DNA of 64,000 nucleotides from Sphingomonas sp. CFBP 13720 (GTDB taxonomy: Bacteria > Pseudomonadota > Alphaproteobacteria > Sphingomonadales > Sphingomonadaceae): NCBI RefSeq assembly GCF_014842075.1, contig NZ_JACYVA010000008.1:89439-153438 (forward strand). Direction: 5' to 3'. The translations under genes and the position numbers were made by a program. The stretch's first letter is position 1. Every line of letters starts with the position of its first letter. Positions 25,962 to 35,480 of this stretch are shown piece by piece. Under the pieces are notes generated by a model that had not been told where the DNA came from, did no database searches, and was given only the letters and a program-made list of their open reading frames with translations.

Positions 25962-28900
25962 CTACCGTTTCACCGGTCCATGGAAGTCCGCTTCGATGAT
26001 CGACAGGCGCCAGCCCGGGGGGACGGCGTCGGCACCGGTGTCGCCCGCCTGTCGCGACGTGGCCAGTTCGACGATCTTGCCGAACGCGTCGCGGTCCTGC
26101 GTCGCCGCGACCTGCGTGATGCGCAGCACGCTTCCCGTCGCGGCGGGGAAGGCGATGGCGGCATAGCCGAGTTGGCGGTCGGTATCGCCGCGCCACACCT
26201 CGCGTCCGTCCAGCGTGATGCGCAGCGGATAGGCGCGCTGTCGCCAACCGATCAGTTTCAGGTCGATCGCGTCCAGCGTGACCGGTCCGGCGAACCGGTA
26301 CTCGATCCACGCCCGGCGCGGATCGCCGTCGCTGGTCCAGCGGGTGAGTTCGTTGTCATCGATGCTGTTGCCGGGGTCCGCCCCTGATCCCGCGACGACG
26401 CCTGTCGGCATCTCGGTCGTGCGGGTGATGCGGAACGATTCGCCCGGCGGGGTCGGCCCGCGCGTCAGCAAGCCGGGCTGCGCATCCTCGGGAAAGTCGC
26501 GCGACAGGCCGCCGGACGGGGCGGCGACGGCTACGGTCGGCAGCACCAGCGTGGCGGGCTTCAACCCCGGTGCCGTCGCGGTCAGTGTCACCCGTCCGCG
26601 CGTCGTACCGGCGCGCAACAGCACGCGGTTGACCCCGCCTTCGACCGGCAGGGTCCGCGACAGGATGTAATTGTCTTCGTTGCGGGCAGTGCCGGCGGTC
26701 GGCGTGGTTCCCGCTACCGTTTCCCCCTGTACCGCCACGGCGGCGCGGGGGCGACCCGAACTGTCGCCCTGTGCGATGCCGCCGCGCCATTCGGCGGGAC
26801 CGGCCAGTGCGAAGCCGACCTTGTCGTTCGCGGTCGGCACGCGGCGTCCGGCGGCATCGACCACCTCGACATCGACCAGCGCCAGATCCGCGCCGTCCAT
26901 CACGAAACCGCGCGGCCCGACATGCGGGGTCAGCCGCAATGCGACCGGCGGTCCGACCGTCTCGACGCGATGCTCCGATCGCGCGCCACCGCCATGCGTC
27001 GCCACCGCGCGCAGCACGCCCGGCTGCCACCGCACGTTCGGCCATTCGAACAGGAAGCCGCTCGATCGTTTGCCCATGCCCAGCGACCGGTCGTTCAGAA
27101 ACAGTTCGACCGCATCGCCGTTCGATACGATCGCGATATCCTTCGCCGTGCCGGGCGCGTAATTCCAGTGGCCGATGACGTGAGTCGCGGGCGTTTCGGG
27201 GTCGACCCATCCGTTCCACATCACGCGGTGCGCGAAATAGCCCTGTTTGGGCAGGCGCATGGCGTCGACCTCACCCGATCGGCGATAGTTGTTGTCGCCG
27301 CGATAATGGGTATTGCTGTCCGACCAGATGATATTGACCCCGCCCGAACTGACGCGGCGGCCGGTCCCCGGACGAATGCGGTAATAGTCCCACCATCGCC
27401 GGACATTCTCGATCGCGTGACTGTCCTGATTGCGGTTATAGTCCGGCGCGTCCTTGTGGAAGGGCGCGGTATGCTCGTCCTGATAGGCGCGGGCACCCTC
27501 GTCACGGCTATATTCCATCGCCCACATCGGTATGCGCGCGCTCTTGTTCAGATACAGCATCTCGCCGCCATATTCGGCGGTGCGGCTGTCGAGCATCTCG
27601 CGCGATCCGATCGCGCGGCCGCCATGCGGATCGTGCGCGTCGCGGATCGCCTTCATCTCGGCCATATGGGCTTCGCTGATGCTCTCGTTGCCGCTCTCGT
27701 AGAACAGGATCGACGGGTTGTTGCGGTTATAGACGATGGCGTCGCGCATCTGCTCCTTGCGCTGTTCCCAGCGGCGGCCCTCCACGTCATGCTCGGCATC
27801 GCCCGCCGGCATCGCCTGCGGTAAGCCGACCCGATCGGCGCTTTCGATATCCTGTTTCGATGGCGTCAGGTGCATCCACCGCACCATGTTGCCGCCGCTG
27901 TCGACCATCAGCGCGTTGGAGAAGTCGCTGATCCATGGCGGGATCGATACGCCCACCGCCGGCCATTCGTTCGACGTGCGCTGGGCATAGCCATGGACCT
28001 GCATCACGCGGCCGTTCAGGCGGATCATGCCGTCGGCGAACCGCGTATCGCGAAACCCGGTCAGCGTATCGACCGCGTCGATCGTCCGGCCATGCTCGAC
28101 CAGCCGTGTCGTCACGCGATACAGATAGCCATAGCCCCAGCTCCAGAAATGCAGGTCGGTCAGCCGGCGTTCGGCGCGCAGTACCCGCGTCTCACCGGGC
28201 AGCAGCGTCACGCTGCCGCCGTCAAGCTGTTCGACGACCCGCCCGTCGCGGTCGCGTATCTCGGCCATGTAGCGCAGGGTGCGCGGGCGGCGGTCACCGT
28301 TGCGTACCTGCGTCTCGGCATGGACCGTCGCGGCACGCGCGGGCAGGTCGAACGCATCGGCCCACACATATTGGCCGGTGGTGCCGAGGTTCGAGATCAG
28401 CGGCAGCGTCTGATGGACCAGCGGGGTCAGGTGCAGCCGGACGTTGCGGGTAATACCGCCGTAATTGACGTTGAAGTTGCGGTCGTTCCACTGGAACCGC
28501 TGTCCCGTCGCGCGCTCGCGATAATTCCAGTCGCTGTCGACGCGTACCGCGATCAGGTTCGCACCGGGCGTCAGCGCTGCCGTGATGTCTGCGCCGAATG
28601 CCATCGCGCCGCGTTCGGACAGCGCGACCGACACGCCGTTGACCCAGACTTCCGCCGCCTGTCGCACGCCTTCGAACTCAACGAACGCCTTGCCCGCCGC
28701 AGCATCGCGCGGCAGCGTGACCGTCTTGCGATACCATGTGATGCCGGTCGACAGATCCTTGATATCGCGGGCGAATGCCTCCTTCTCGTTGAAGGCGTGG
28801 GGCAGGGTGACGGTCGTCCAGCCGCGATCGTCATAGCCCGGTCGCTCGGCGCCAGCGATATCGCCGGTCGTCATCCGCCAGCCGGGGTTCAGGCTGAATG

Positions 28901-29000
28901 TCTGTCGCGCGGAGCGAGAGACGGACGACGCATCATGCGCGAAGGCCGGCGCGCAACTCGCGGCGACGGCAGCGGTAGCAAGAAGCAAGGCACGCATCAC
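25962..29000 (-). CDS. GH2 beta-galactosidase-like enzyme with DUF4982 and discoidin-like domain
   Basis: 1012 residues with a signal peptide (ALLLATAAVAASCAPAFA), so it is probably periplasmic. It has a GH2 jelly-roll (about 35-190, ending near NYGGITRNVRLHL), an Ig-like domain and a TIM barrel. The acid/base Glu lies in ILFYESGNES and the candidate nucleophile Glu in MWAMEYSRDE. A DUF4982-type domain (WNYAPGTAKDIAIVSNGDAVELFLN) and a C-terminal F5/8-type-C-like carbohydrate-binding domain (about 870-985, with DDNELTRWTSDG and AWIEYRFAGPVTLDAIDLKL) follow. It is likely an exo-beta-galactosidase on oligosaccharides. It lies 92 bases downstream of a halogenase-like gene and is probably its operon partner. 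Confidence 0.9.
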   Translation of the reverse strand: MMRALLLATAAVAASCAPAFAHDASSVSRSARQTFSLNPGWRMTTGDIAGAERPGYDDRGWTTVTLPHAFNEKEAFARDIKDLSTGITWYRKTVTLPRDAAAGKAFVEFEGVRQAAEVWVNGVSVALSERGAMAFGADITAALTPGANLIAVRVDSDWNYRERATGQRFQWNDRNFNVNYGGITRNVRLHLTPLVHQTLPLISNLGTTGQYVWADAFDLPARAATVHAETQVRNGDRRPRTLRYMAEIRDRDGRVVEQLDGGSVTLLPGETRVLRAERRLTDLHFWSWGYGYLYRVTTRLVEHGRTIDAVDTLTGFRDTRFADGMIRLNGRVMQVHGYAQRTSNEWPAVGVSIPPWISDFSNALMVDSGGNMVRWMHLTPSKQDIESADRVGLPQAMPAGDAEHDVEGRRWEQRKEQMRDAIVYNRNNPSILFYESGNESISEAHMAEMKAIRDAHDPHGGRAIGSREMLDSRTAEYGGEMLYLNKSARIPMWAMEYSRDEGARAYQDEHTAPFHKDAPDYNRNQDSHAIENVRRWWDYYRIRPGTGRRVSSGGVNIIWSDSNTHYRGDNNYRRSGEVDAMRLPKQGYFAHRVMWNGWVDPETPATHVIGHWNYAPGTAKDIAIVSNGDAVELFLNDRSLGMGKRSSGFLFEWPNVRWQPGVLRAVATHGGGARSEHRVETVGPPVALRLTPHVGPRGFVMDGADLALVDVEVVDAAGRRVPTANDKVGFALAGPAEWRGGIAQGDSSGRPRAAVAVQGETVAGTTPTAGTARNEDNYILSRTLPVEGGVNRVLLRAGTTRGRVTLTATAPGLKPATLVLPTVAVAAPSGGLSRDFPEDAQPGLLTRGPTPPGESFRITRTTEMPTGVVAGSGADPGNSIDDNELTRWTSDGDPRRAWIEYRFAGPVTLDAIDLKLIGWRQRAYPLRITLDGREVWRGDTDRQLGYAAIAFPAATGSVLRITQVAATQDRDAFGKIVELATSRQAGDTGADAVPPGWRLSIIEADFHGPVKR

Positions 29001-29092
29001 GACGCTCCAACCTGATATTATCCCACATGACGGGACAGTGCGTCACATTGTGCGAAATCGTTCTGAGGCGCAAGTCGCTCCGAGTGGCTGGA

Positions 29093-30592
29093 TCAGACCG
29101 AAGGTTCGCGCCGGGCAGGATGGGCAAGGAACGCCGCATGCGTCGGCATCGCCGCGACGCCTCGGCCGACGACGGCGGCGATCCGTTCCAGCTGGCTCCG
29201 TCGCTTGTCCGCATCCATCGCCGCTACGACCGGATCGACACCGCGCGGCTGCGCACCCTGACCCAGCAGCACCGCGATCCAGCTCGGTTCGCGGAACAGC
29301 TCCTCCGCATCCAGCATCAACCGGCCATGTTCGGCGAACAGCGCCAGCCGCCGCGCCAGCGTGTCGGGAATGTCCATCGTGCGAACGTGATTCCATAGCG
29401 GCGAATCGTCGCGGCGCGTGCGGTGATAATGCAGGATGATGAAGTCGCGCACTTCCTCGAACTCGCGCGTCATCAACCGGTTATATTCGGCGGTGGTCGC
29501 GGCGTCGAAACCGGTGTCGGGGAACAGCGACATCAGCGTCACGACCCCGCGCTGCACCAGATGAATGCTGGTCGACTCCAGTGGCTCGACGAACCCGGCG
29601 GCAAGGCCGAGCGCCACGACGTTGCCGTTCCAGAACCGCTTGCGCCGCCCGGTGGTGAAGCGGAGCAGCCGGGGATCGGCCATCGCTTCGCCGTCCAGCG
29701 CCGCGAGAAGGTCGGCAGTCGCTTCGTCGTCCGAGATATGCTTGCTGCAATAGACGTATCCGTTGCCGGTGCGGTGCTGCAGCGGGATGCGCCATTGCCA
29801 TCCGGCGGGGCGTGCGGTGGATCGCGTATAGGGTGTCGGTGGCCCGACCGATGCGCACGGCACCGCGACCGCGCGATCCATCGGCAGCCAGTGACTCCAG
29901 TCTTCGTACCCGGTCTTCAGCGTCTGTTCGATCAGCAGCCCGCCGAACCCCGAACAGTCGATGAACAGGTCGCCCGCGACCTGTCGTCCGTCGGACAACG
30001 TCACCGACGCGACATGGCCGCGATCGTCCTGCGCCACGTCGACGATCCGCCCCTCGATCCGCGTCACGCCCTGACCGCAGGCCTGTTCGCGCAGGAACGC
30101 GGCATAGCGTACCGCATCGAAATGCAGCGCATAGGCCATGCGCGAATGGACGTGGTTGGGATCGTCCGACGGCCGGACGAAGCGTCCCGCCCGCGCCGCC
30201 TGAGTCACCAGCGAATAGTCGGCGATCGGCCGGTCGCGTTCGCACAGCCAGTGCTGGTGGAACGGAATGCCGTCCAGATCGGCGCCAAAATGGCCGAACG
30301 GATGGAAATACCGCTCGCCGATCGCGCCCCAGTCGCGAAATTCGATCCCCAGCTTGTAGGTTGCGCCGGTCGCGCGGACCATCGCGTCCTCGTCGATGCC
30401 CAGCAGACGGTTGAGGCGAAGGATCGGGGGAATCGTCGCCTCCCCGACGCCGACCGTGCCGATCTCCGCCGATTCGATCAGCGTGATCGCGATGCCGCCG
30501 GCCGGGAACTGTCGCGCCAGCACCGCCGCCGCCATCCATCCAGCCGTACCGCCGCCGACGATGACGACGCGCCGTATCGGGTCAGCGCCCAT
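29093..30592 (-). CDS. Tryptophan 7-halogenase family flavoprotein (module A)
   Basis: 499 residues similar to flavin-dependent tryptophan halogenases (PrnA/RebH). FAD site: VVIVGGGTAGWMAAAVL near residue 9-25 and TVGVGEATIPPI around 46-57. The candidate catalytic Lys is Lys80 in ATYKLGIEF; the Glu-Ser pair is in GFVEPLESTSIHL; the halogenase signature WxWxIP appears as GWQWRIP. All residues thought essential for halogenation are therefore present. Homologues next to TonB receptors in glycan loci are common in Caulobacter, Xanthomonas and sphingomonads, and their substrates are unknown. It is divergent from TonB receptor 1 and upstream of the GH2 gene. A partner flavin reductase is not seen. 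Confidence 0.88.
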   Translation of the reverse strand: MGADPIRRVVIVGGGTAGWMAAAVLARQFPAGGIAITLIESAEIGTVGVGEATIPPILRLNRLLGIDEDAMVRATGATYKLGIEFRDWGAIGERYFHPFGHFGADLDGIPFHQHWLCERDRPIADYSLVTQAARAGRFVRPSDDPNHVHSRMAYALHFDAVRYAAFLREQACGQGVTRIEGRIVDVAQDDRGHVASVTLSDGRQVAGDLFIDCSGFGGLLIEQTLKTGYEDWSHWLPMDRAVAVPCASVGPPTPYTRSTARPAGWQWRIPLQHRTGNGYVYCSKHISDDEATADLLAALDGEAMADPRLLRFTTGRRKRFWNGNVVALGLAAGFVEPLESTSIHLVQRGVVTLMSLFPDTGFDAATTAEYNRLMTREFEEVRDFIILHYHRTRRDDSPLWNHVRTMDIPDTLARRLALFAEHGRLMLDAEELFREPSWIAVLLGQGAQPRGVDPVVAAMDADKRRSQLERIAAVVGRGVAAMPTHAAFLAHPARREPSV

Positions 30593-30670
30593 GTTGCTTT
30601 TCCTCTTCCCCGGCGCGCGCGATCGATGCCGCGATCGGCCAATACAAATTATACTATTAATACGAAACTA

Positions 30671-30701
30671 TTGCTTGATCGCTGCATATTTGAAATATAA
30701 A
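30671..30701 (+). promoter_or_regulatory. Candidate promoter for TonB receptor 1
   Basis: The AT-rich 183-base divergent region holds TTGCTT (30671-30676) and TATAAA (30696-30701), spaced 19 bases; a slightly shifted -10 at 30695-30700 would give 18. Further upstream is a very AT-rich patch (ATTATACTATTAATACG). The core match is weak, so this is tentative. Confidence 0.35.
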
Positions 30702-30775
30702 TCCACATCTGACAACGCTGTCTAATGGCCCGAAGCGGAAAAACCGTTCTTGCGCCAGGACAAAGGGGAGGTCCG

Positions 30776-33718
30776 ATGCGGAACATGAATTTTACTATCC
30801 GTCGCGCGCTGCGCGTCAGCAGCTCGACACTTGCAATCGTCCTGTTCGGCGCGGCAATGCCCACACTGGCGCAGGAAACGCCGGCGGCCGGCACCGGCGG
30901 CCAGCCTGACCCCAGCGTCGATGCGGAAGCGGGCGGCGAGGAAATCGTCGTCACCGGCCTGCGCCAATCGCTGGCATCGGCACAGGCGATCAAGAAGAAC
31001 AGCGAACAGTTCGTCGATTCGATCACCGCGCAGGACATCGGTCGTCTGCCCGACGTGAACGTCGCCGAAGCGTTGCAGCGCGTGTCGGGCGTGCAGATTA
31101 CGCGCAATCGCGGCGAAGGTGCGGCCATCGCGGTGCGCGGTCTGTCGCAGGTCCGCACCGAACTGAACGGACGCGACATTTTCTCCGCCAGCGGCGGACG
31201 CGGCCTGTCGTTCGAAGAGGTCGGGTCCGAGCTGCTGGCCGGCGTCGATGTGTACAAGAACCCGTCGGCTGAACTGATCGAAGGCGGTCTCGCCGGCACG
31301 GTCAACCTGCGCACGCGCCTGCCGTTCGATCAGTCGGGCCAGCTGGTCGCCTTCACCGGAGGCGTCACCTATTACGACCTGATCGGCAAGAGCGGCCAGC
31401 AGGTGTCGGGCATCTACAGCAATCGCTGGGACACCGGCATCGGCGAGATCGGCATTCTCGCGAACATCGGCTATCAGACGACGTCGTTCCGCGAGGACAA
31501 GACCTTCGTCGAACCGTTCTACGAACACGGACCCAGCGGCGGCACGGGCGTCCAGTCGCCGGTGCCCGGCTTCGCCGACCGCAACGTGCTGTTGCCGCAC
31601 GGTGGCGGTTTCTCGGTCGCGTATGGCGATCGCGAACGGTTGAGCGGCGCGGGTGCGATCCAGTGGCGTCCGACCGACGGTCTGGAACTGTACGCGCAGT
31701 ATTTCCGCGCAGACTATAACTTCCACGAAAACGGCGTGTCGTTCGCGGCCTATGGCAACGATGTCGTCCCGTCGGCCGGTCGTCCGTTCACGGTTGACGA
31801 CGCCGGTATCGTCCGCACCGGCTATCTCGCCAATCCCGGCGTCGATTCGGTCAATTTCGGCACCTTCCGCGACACCAGCACCACCGACATTTCGGGCGGT
31901 GTGAAGTGGGACGTCACCGACCGGGTCAAGCTGACCGTCGATTACCAGCACATCGATTCGACGGTCGAGGTGCAGACGCTCAACCTCACGGCGTCCGCGC
32001 TCAATCCGCGCACCAGCGTGCCGGGTCTCGGCCAGAGCTACGACCTGTTCTTCGACATCAGCGGCGCCATTCCGACGTTCCAGTCGAGCGTCCCCGGATA
32101 TTACAGCACGCTGTCGAACTATGGCATGACCGCGATCCTGCCGTACGGCGAACAGAATGACGCGGAGTCGGATGCGATCCGCGCCGACCTGTCGTGGGAT
32201 TTCGGCGACGGGTTCATCAAGAACGTCCGTGTCGGTGGCCGCTATTCGGACAAGAGCGCGATCAACCGCAACACCACCTATGACACGTGGACCGCGATCG
32301 GATCGACCTGCGCCAACTGGTCGTCGGATGCCAGCTGCTACCAGCTGTCCGAATTCCCGCAATACGCGACCGTGAACCAGTTCCAGCCGGACCTGTTCCG
32401 CGGACGCGGACGCAACAGCGTGTTCGGCCCGGTCTATCAGTTCAACGATTCGCTGGTGAACAACGCGCAGTCGGCGTTCGATGCTGTGAAGGCGGTCAGC
32501 GGACAGGATATCGCGTTCCGCGATTACAACTCGCCCAACGCGTTCTTCGGCACCATCGGTGAAAAGACCTATGCCGCCTATGCCCGCGTGGCGTTCGGTG
32601 CGGAGCTGGGCGGGTTCCGGTTCGACGGCAACGTCGGACTGCGCGCGGTGCGGACGGAGACGGAAGCGGCGGGACGGCGCGTGCTGGTGTATCGCACCCC
32701 GGGCGTCGGGCCGGTCACCAACCCGGACGGCAGCGTCACTGCGGCACCCAACATCACGCTGGACCAGCCGTTCAGCGGCGGGCGCAACTATGACAAGTAT
32801 CTGCCGAGCATCAACTTCCGGGCGTTCCTGACCGACGAGCTGATCCTGCGTCTGGCGGCGTCGCGCAACATGTCACGACCCAGCTTCACCCAGTTGAACC
32901 CGCAGTTCAATCTGGCGGTCAGCTACACCGATGCGAACAGCCTCGCCCCGACGCTGGCCAACCCGACGCTGCCCTACAATGCCGCGACCAACCCCTATGT
33001 CGGAACGGGTACGGCGCTGGGCGATCCGAACCTCCGTCCGGAAACCGTCACCAGCTATGACGCCGCGCTCGAATGGTATTTCGACAATGTCGGCTATGTG
33101 TATCTGACCGGTTTCTACAAGAACATCTCGGACCTTCTGGTCGAACGGCCGGGGGCCCCGATCTTCGAGGATCTGCCGGGCCTTGGCACCGTGCGCTTCA
33201 ACGTGCGGCGGACACTGAACGTCTCGGACGGCTTCGTTCGCGGGTTCGAGGTCGGCGGCCAAAAGTTCTTCGACTTCCTGCCGGGACCGTTCGACGGGCT
33301 GGGCGTACAGGCCAACTATACCTTTGCCGACAGCGATGCGGGCCAGACGGCAGCGGGCGACATCAACAGCACGGTCGAGATCGCCGTGCCGCTGACCAAC
33401 CTGTCGAAGCACAGCTACAATCTGGTGGCGCTGTACGACAAGGCCGGGTTGAACATGCGTCTCGCCTATAACTGGCGCAGCAGCTACGTGCAGGGGACGG
33501 CCAATACCGGCACGCAGAACCTGCCGATCTTCGGCAAGGCGTTCGGGGTGCTGGATGCGTCGGTCACCTATGACGTGACCCCGCAGTTCGCGATCACCGT
33601 CGATGGCCAGAACCTGCTGGATACGGCGTTCGAGACCTATCAGATCTTCGACGACCGTCCGCGCGACTATGTCATCAACGATCGCCGCTTCTCCATCCGG
33701 GCGCGCGTGAAGTTCTGA
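30776..33718 (+). CDS. TonB-dependent receptor 1
   Basis: 980 residues. The signal peptide ends near TLAQETPAA, followed by the TonB-box region EEIVVTGLRQSL. The plug domain (about 60-190) contains QDIGRLPDVNVAEALQRVSG, GVQITRNRGEGAAIAVRG and VDVYKNPSAELIEGGLAGTV. The remainder is a 22-strand beta-barrel ending in aromatic RARVKF. It belongs to the large receptors of the TIGR01782 type that import oligosaccharides across the outer membrane. There is no N-terminal signalling (STN) domain, so no FecI/FecR-type control is expected. ATG 30776 is supported by the ribosome binding site AAGGGGAGG at 30763-30771. Confidence 0.95.
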   Translation: MRNMNFTIRRALRVSSSTLAIVLFGAAMPTLAQETPAAGTGGQPDPSVDAEAGGEEIVVTGLRQSLASAQAIKKNSEQFVDSITAQDIGRLPDVNVAEALQRVSGVQITRNRGEGAAIAVRGLSQVRTELNGRDIFSASGGRGLSFEEVGSELLAGVDVYKNPSAELIEGGLAGTVNLRTRLPFDQSGQLVAFTGGVTYYDLIGKSGQQVSGIYSNRWDTGIGEIGILANIGYQTTSFREDKTFVEPFYEHGPSGGTGVQSPVPGFADRNVLLPHGGGFSVAYGDRERLSGAGAIQWRPTDGLELYAQYFRADYNFHENGVSFAAYGNDVVPSAGRPFTVDDAGIVRTGYLANPGVDSVNFGTFRDTSTTDISGGVKWDVTDRVKLTVDYQHIDSTVEVQTLNLTASALNPRTSVPGLGQSYDLFFDISGAIPTFQSSVPGYYSTLSNYGMTAILPYGEQNDAESDAIRADLSWDFGDGFIKNVRVGGRYSDKSAINRNTTYDTWTAIGSTCANWSSDASCYQLSEFPQYATVNQFQPDLFRGRGRNSVFGPVYQFNDSLVNNAQSAFDAVKAVSGQDIAFRDYNSPNAFFGTIGEKTYAAYARVAFGAELGGFRFDGNVGLRAVRTETEAAGRRVLVYRTPGVGPVTNPDGSVTAAPNITLDQPFSGGRNYDKYLPSINFRAFLTDELILRLAASRNMSRPSFTQLNPQFNLAVSYTDANSLAPTLANPTLPYNAATNPYVGTGTALGDPNLRPETVTSYDAALEWYFDNVGYVYLTGFYKNISDLLVERPGAPIFEDLPGLGTVRFNVRRTLNVSDGFVRGFEVGGQKFFDFLPGPFDGLGVQANYTFADSDAGQTAAGDINSTVEIAVPLTNLSKHSYNLVALYDKAGLNMRLAYNWRSSYVQGTANTGTQNLPIFGKAFGVLDASVTYDVTPQFAITVDGQNLLDTAFETYQIFDDRPRDYVINDRRFSIRARVKF

Positions 33719-33819
33719 TGCGCCGGTCGGAAACTCGCGCATGCGCGGGTTTCCGGCGGTGTCGCGAAATGCGTCTCCACGCGTTTCCAAACCGATACTG
33801 ATCCCTCCCGGGACCTTGT

Positions 33820-33857
33820 GCGACCGGATGCCCTTCGCGGCGTCCGGTCGCTTTTTT
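33820..33857 (+). terminator. Rho-independent terminator after TonB receptor 1
   Basis: The stem GCGACCGGA (33820-33828) pairs perfectly with TCCGGTCGC (33843-33851) and is followed by six T (33852-33857). A second, weaker hairpin (GGAAACTCGCG / CGCGGGTTTCC) lies nearer the stop at about 33729-33754. Confidence 0.88.
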
Positions 33858-33869
33858 CGTGAACCCGCG

Positions 33870-35390
33870 TTACCTACGCCGGAAGACGAAGGTCGATACC
33901 GACCGCGGTGCCGCGACGACCGCACCACCCGGCGCATCGACCACCGCAGCCCGGTGATCGGCATCGGTCACGACGGTTTGCGCCAGCCGGAAGCGCGAAC
34001 GCCCGGCCGGCGACAGCGCGATCCGCCGCGACAGCGTTCCGCCGTTCACATGCACCAGCACCAGCGTGCCGCCATCGGGCGACAACGCGCCGATCGTGTC
34101 GGAGTCATCGACCGGCACCAGCCGGTAGCCCGGTTTCACATACCGGCTGAAATTGGCCATCGCCCAGTATTTGGCAGTGACGTTGATCCGGTGGGCACCC
34201 GTCGCGGGCGCGCGCAGGTCCATCTTGATCAGGCCCCAGTTCGATCCCGTGGCGCCGTCCCGCGCGCTCAGGTCCTCGACCGCCTGCCAGAACACCCACG
34301 CCGCCGGCTCCAGCCGGCGGATATCGCCGACCAGATGTTCGGCGAAGGCGAGCGCCGTCGCCATGTCGCCGAACGATTCGGGCGTCTTTTCCAGCGCCAT
34401 GTCGTGCTCGCTCATCCACAGCCGGATTCCCGCCGCGCGGGCGATGTCGCGCACCGCTGTCTGGTGCACCGCGCCATAGCTGTGGACGTTCAACTGCCCG
34501 ATCCGCGCGCGAGTGGCGGCGGGATATCCGGCCCAGTCGGCGACGAACAGATGCGAATTGGTTTCGTCGGGCGCGGCGACTACGGTGGTCAGGCGGCGCG
34601 TCTTCAGCGCGGCGTCGGTCGCGTCAATCATCATCGCCTGTCGCGCCGGACTCCAGTGCGATCCTTCCTGCTTGTTCGCGGCGTACCAGTAATCGGTATT
34701 GGGTTCGTTGACCGGCGACAGGGTGCGGAACGTGATACGGTGCCGCTGTTGCAGTTCGTCGACGACCCGCGTCAGATAGGTGGCGAACGCCGCCTCGCTG
34801 CCCGGCCGCAGATTGTCGTCGGTCGCCTTTTGCGCGCCCGATACCCGTCCACTGACGGTCATGAACCATGGCGGGGAATTGGAGAACGCCTCGAAGATCG
34901 GCTGGCGCACCCGCGCGCGGATCGCGTCCAGCCACCAGCGTTGCCCCGCATCCGCCGACCAGTCCCACATCGCCGGATCGTCGGCTTTCCACCAGTCGCG
35001 TCCCGTCGCGCCCGCCGGTTGCCGCCAGAAGCCCGGCACCGCGCCGCCGACGCGAAGGTAGGGCGGGGTGCCGGCCGCATTGCCGCCGCCGATATTGTAC
35101 CGCGCGATGGTCCATTGCAGCCCGTCCGCGCCATAGAACAGGTCCGCCAGTCGATCGCGCGTTTCCGATGGATACCCGCCGGTAATCGTCGCGAACCACG
35201 CCAGCGCGGTGCCCCAGCCTTCGAAGACCGTACCGGGTCGGTCGGTCGCGGGACGGATGGTGATCGCGACGCTATCCGGCGCGGGACGTTGCTGCGCGTT
35301 GGCCGCTACCGGATGGGCCATCAGCATCGCCGGCAGCGCCCATGCCGCAACACGAAGTCCAAACCTGACCGGCAAATTGGGTTTCATCAT
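33870..35390 (-). CDS. GH30 family glycoside hydrolase (endo-beta-1,6-galactanase-like)
   Basis: 506 residues with a signal peptide (VAAWALPAMLMAHPVAANAQ). The GH30 (beta/alpha)8 barrel starts at FEGWGTALAWFATITGGYP and carries the acid/base Glu229 in SPVNEPNTDYW and the nucleophile Glu328 in RLWMSEHD. A C-terminal beta domain runs to SVSTFVFRRR. The GWGTSLAW-type start and the SNSPPWFMT and NWGLIKMDL motifs resemble subfamily enzymes that cut beta-1,6-galactan side chains of arabinogalactan proteins. That substrate is an inference; beta-glucanase or xylanase activity also occurs in GH30. It is probably co-transcribed with the GntR regulator gene 90 bases upstream. Confidence 0.88.
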   Translation of the reverse strand: MMKPNLPVRFGLRVAAWALPAMLMAHPVAANAQQRPAPDSVAITIRPATDRPGTVFEGWGTALAWFATITGGYPSETRDRLADLFYGADGLQWTIARYNIGGGNAAGTPPYLRVGGAVPGFWRQPAGATGRDWWKADDPAMWDWSADAGQRWWLDAIRARVRQPIFEAFSNSPPWFMTVSGRVSGAQKATDDNLRPGSEAAFATYLTRVVDELQQRHRITFRTLSPVNEPNTDYWYAANKQEGSHWSPARQAMMIDATDAALKTRRLTTVVAAPDETNSHLFVADWAGYPAATRARIGQLNVHSYGAVHQTAVRDIARAAGIRLWMSEHDMALEKTPESFGDMATALAFAEHLVGDIRRLEPAAWVFWQAVEDLSARDGATGSNWGLIKMDLRAPATGAHRINVTAKYWAMANFSRYVKPGYRLVPVDDSDTIGALSPDGGTLVLVHVNGGTLSRRIALSPAGRSRFRLAQTVVTDADHRAAVVDAPGGAVVAAPRSVSTFVFRRR

Positions 35391-35480
35391 CTGCGTCTCC
35401 TGTTCAACATACGGCGATTATTACACGATGCTTCGATTTGTAGGACCAGATGCGATGGTGAATGCCCGTAGCCGAGCGGG

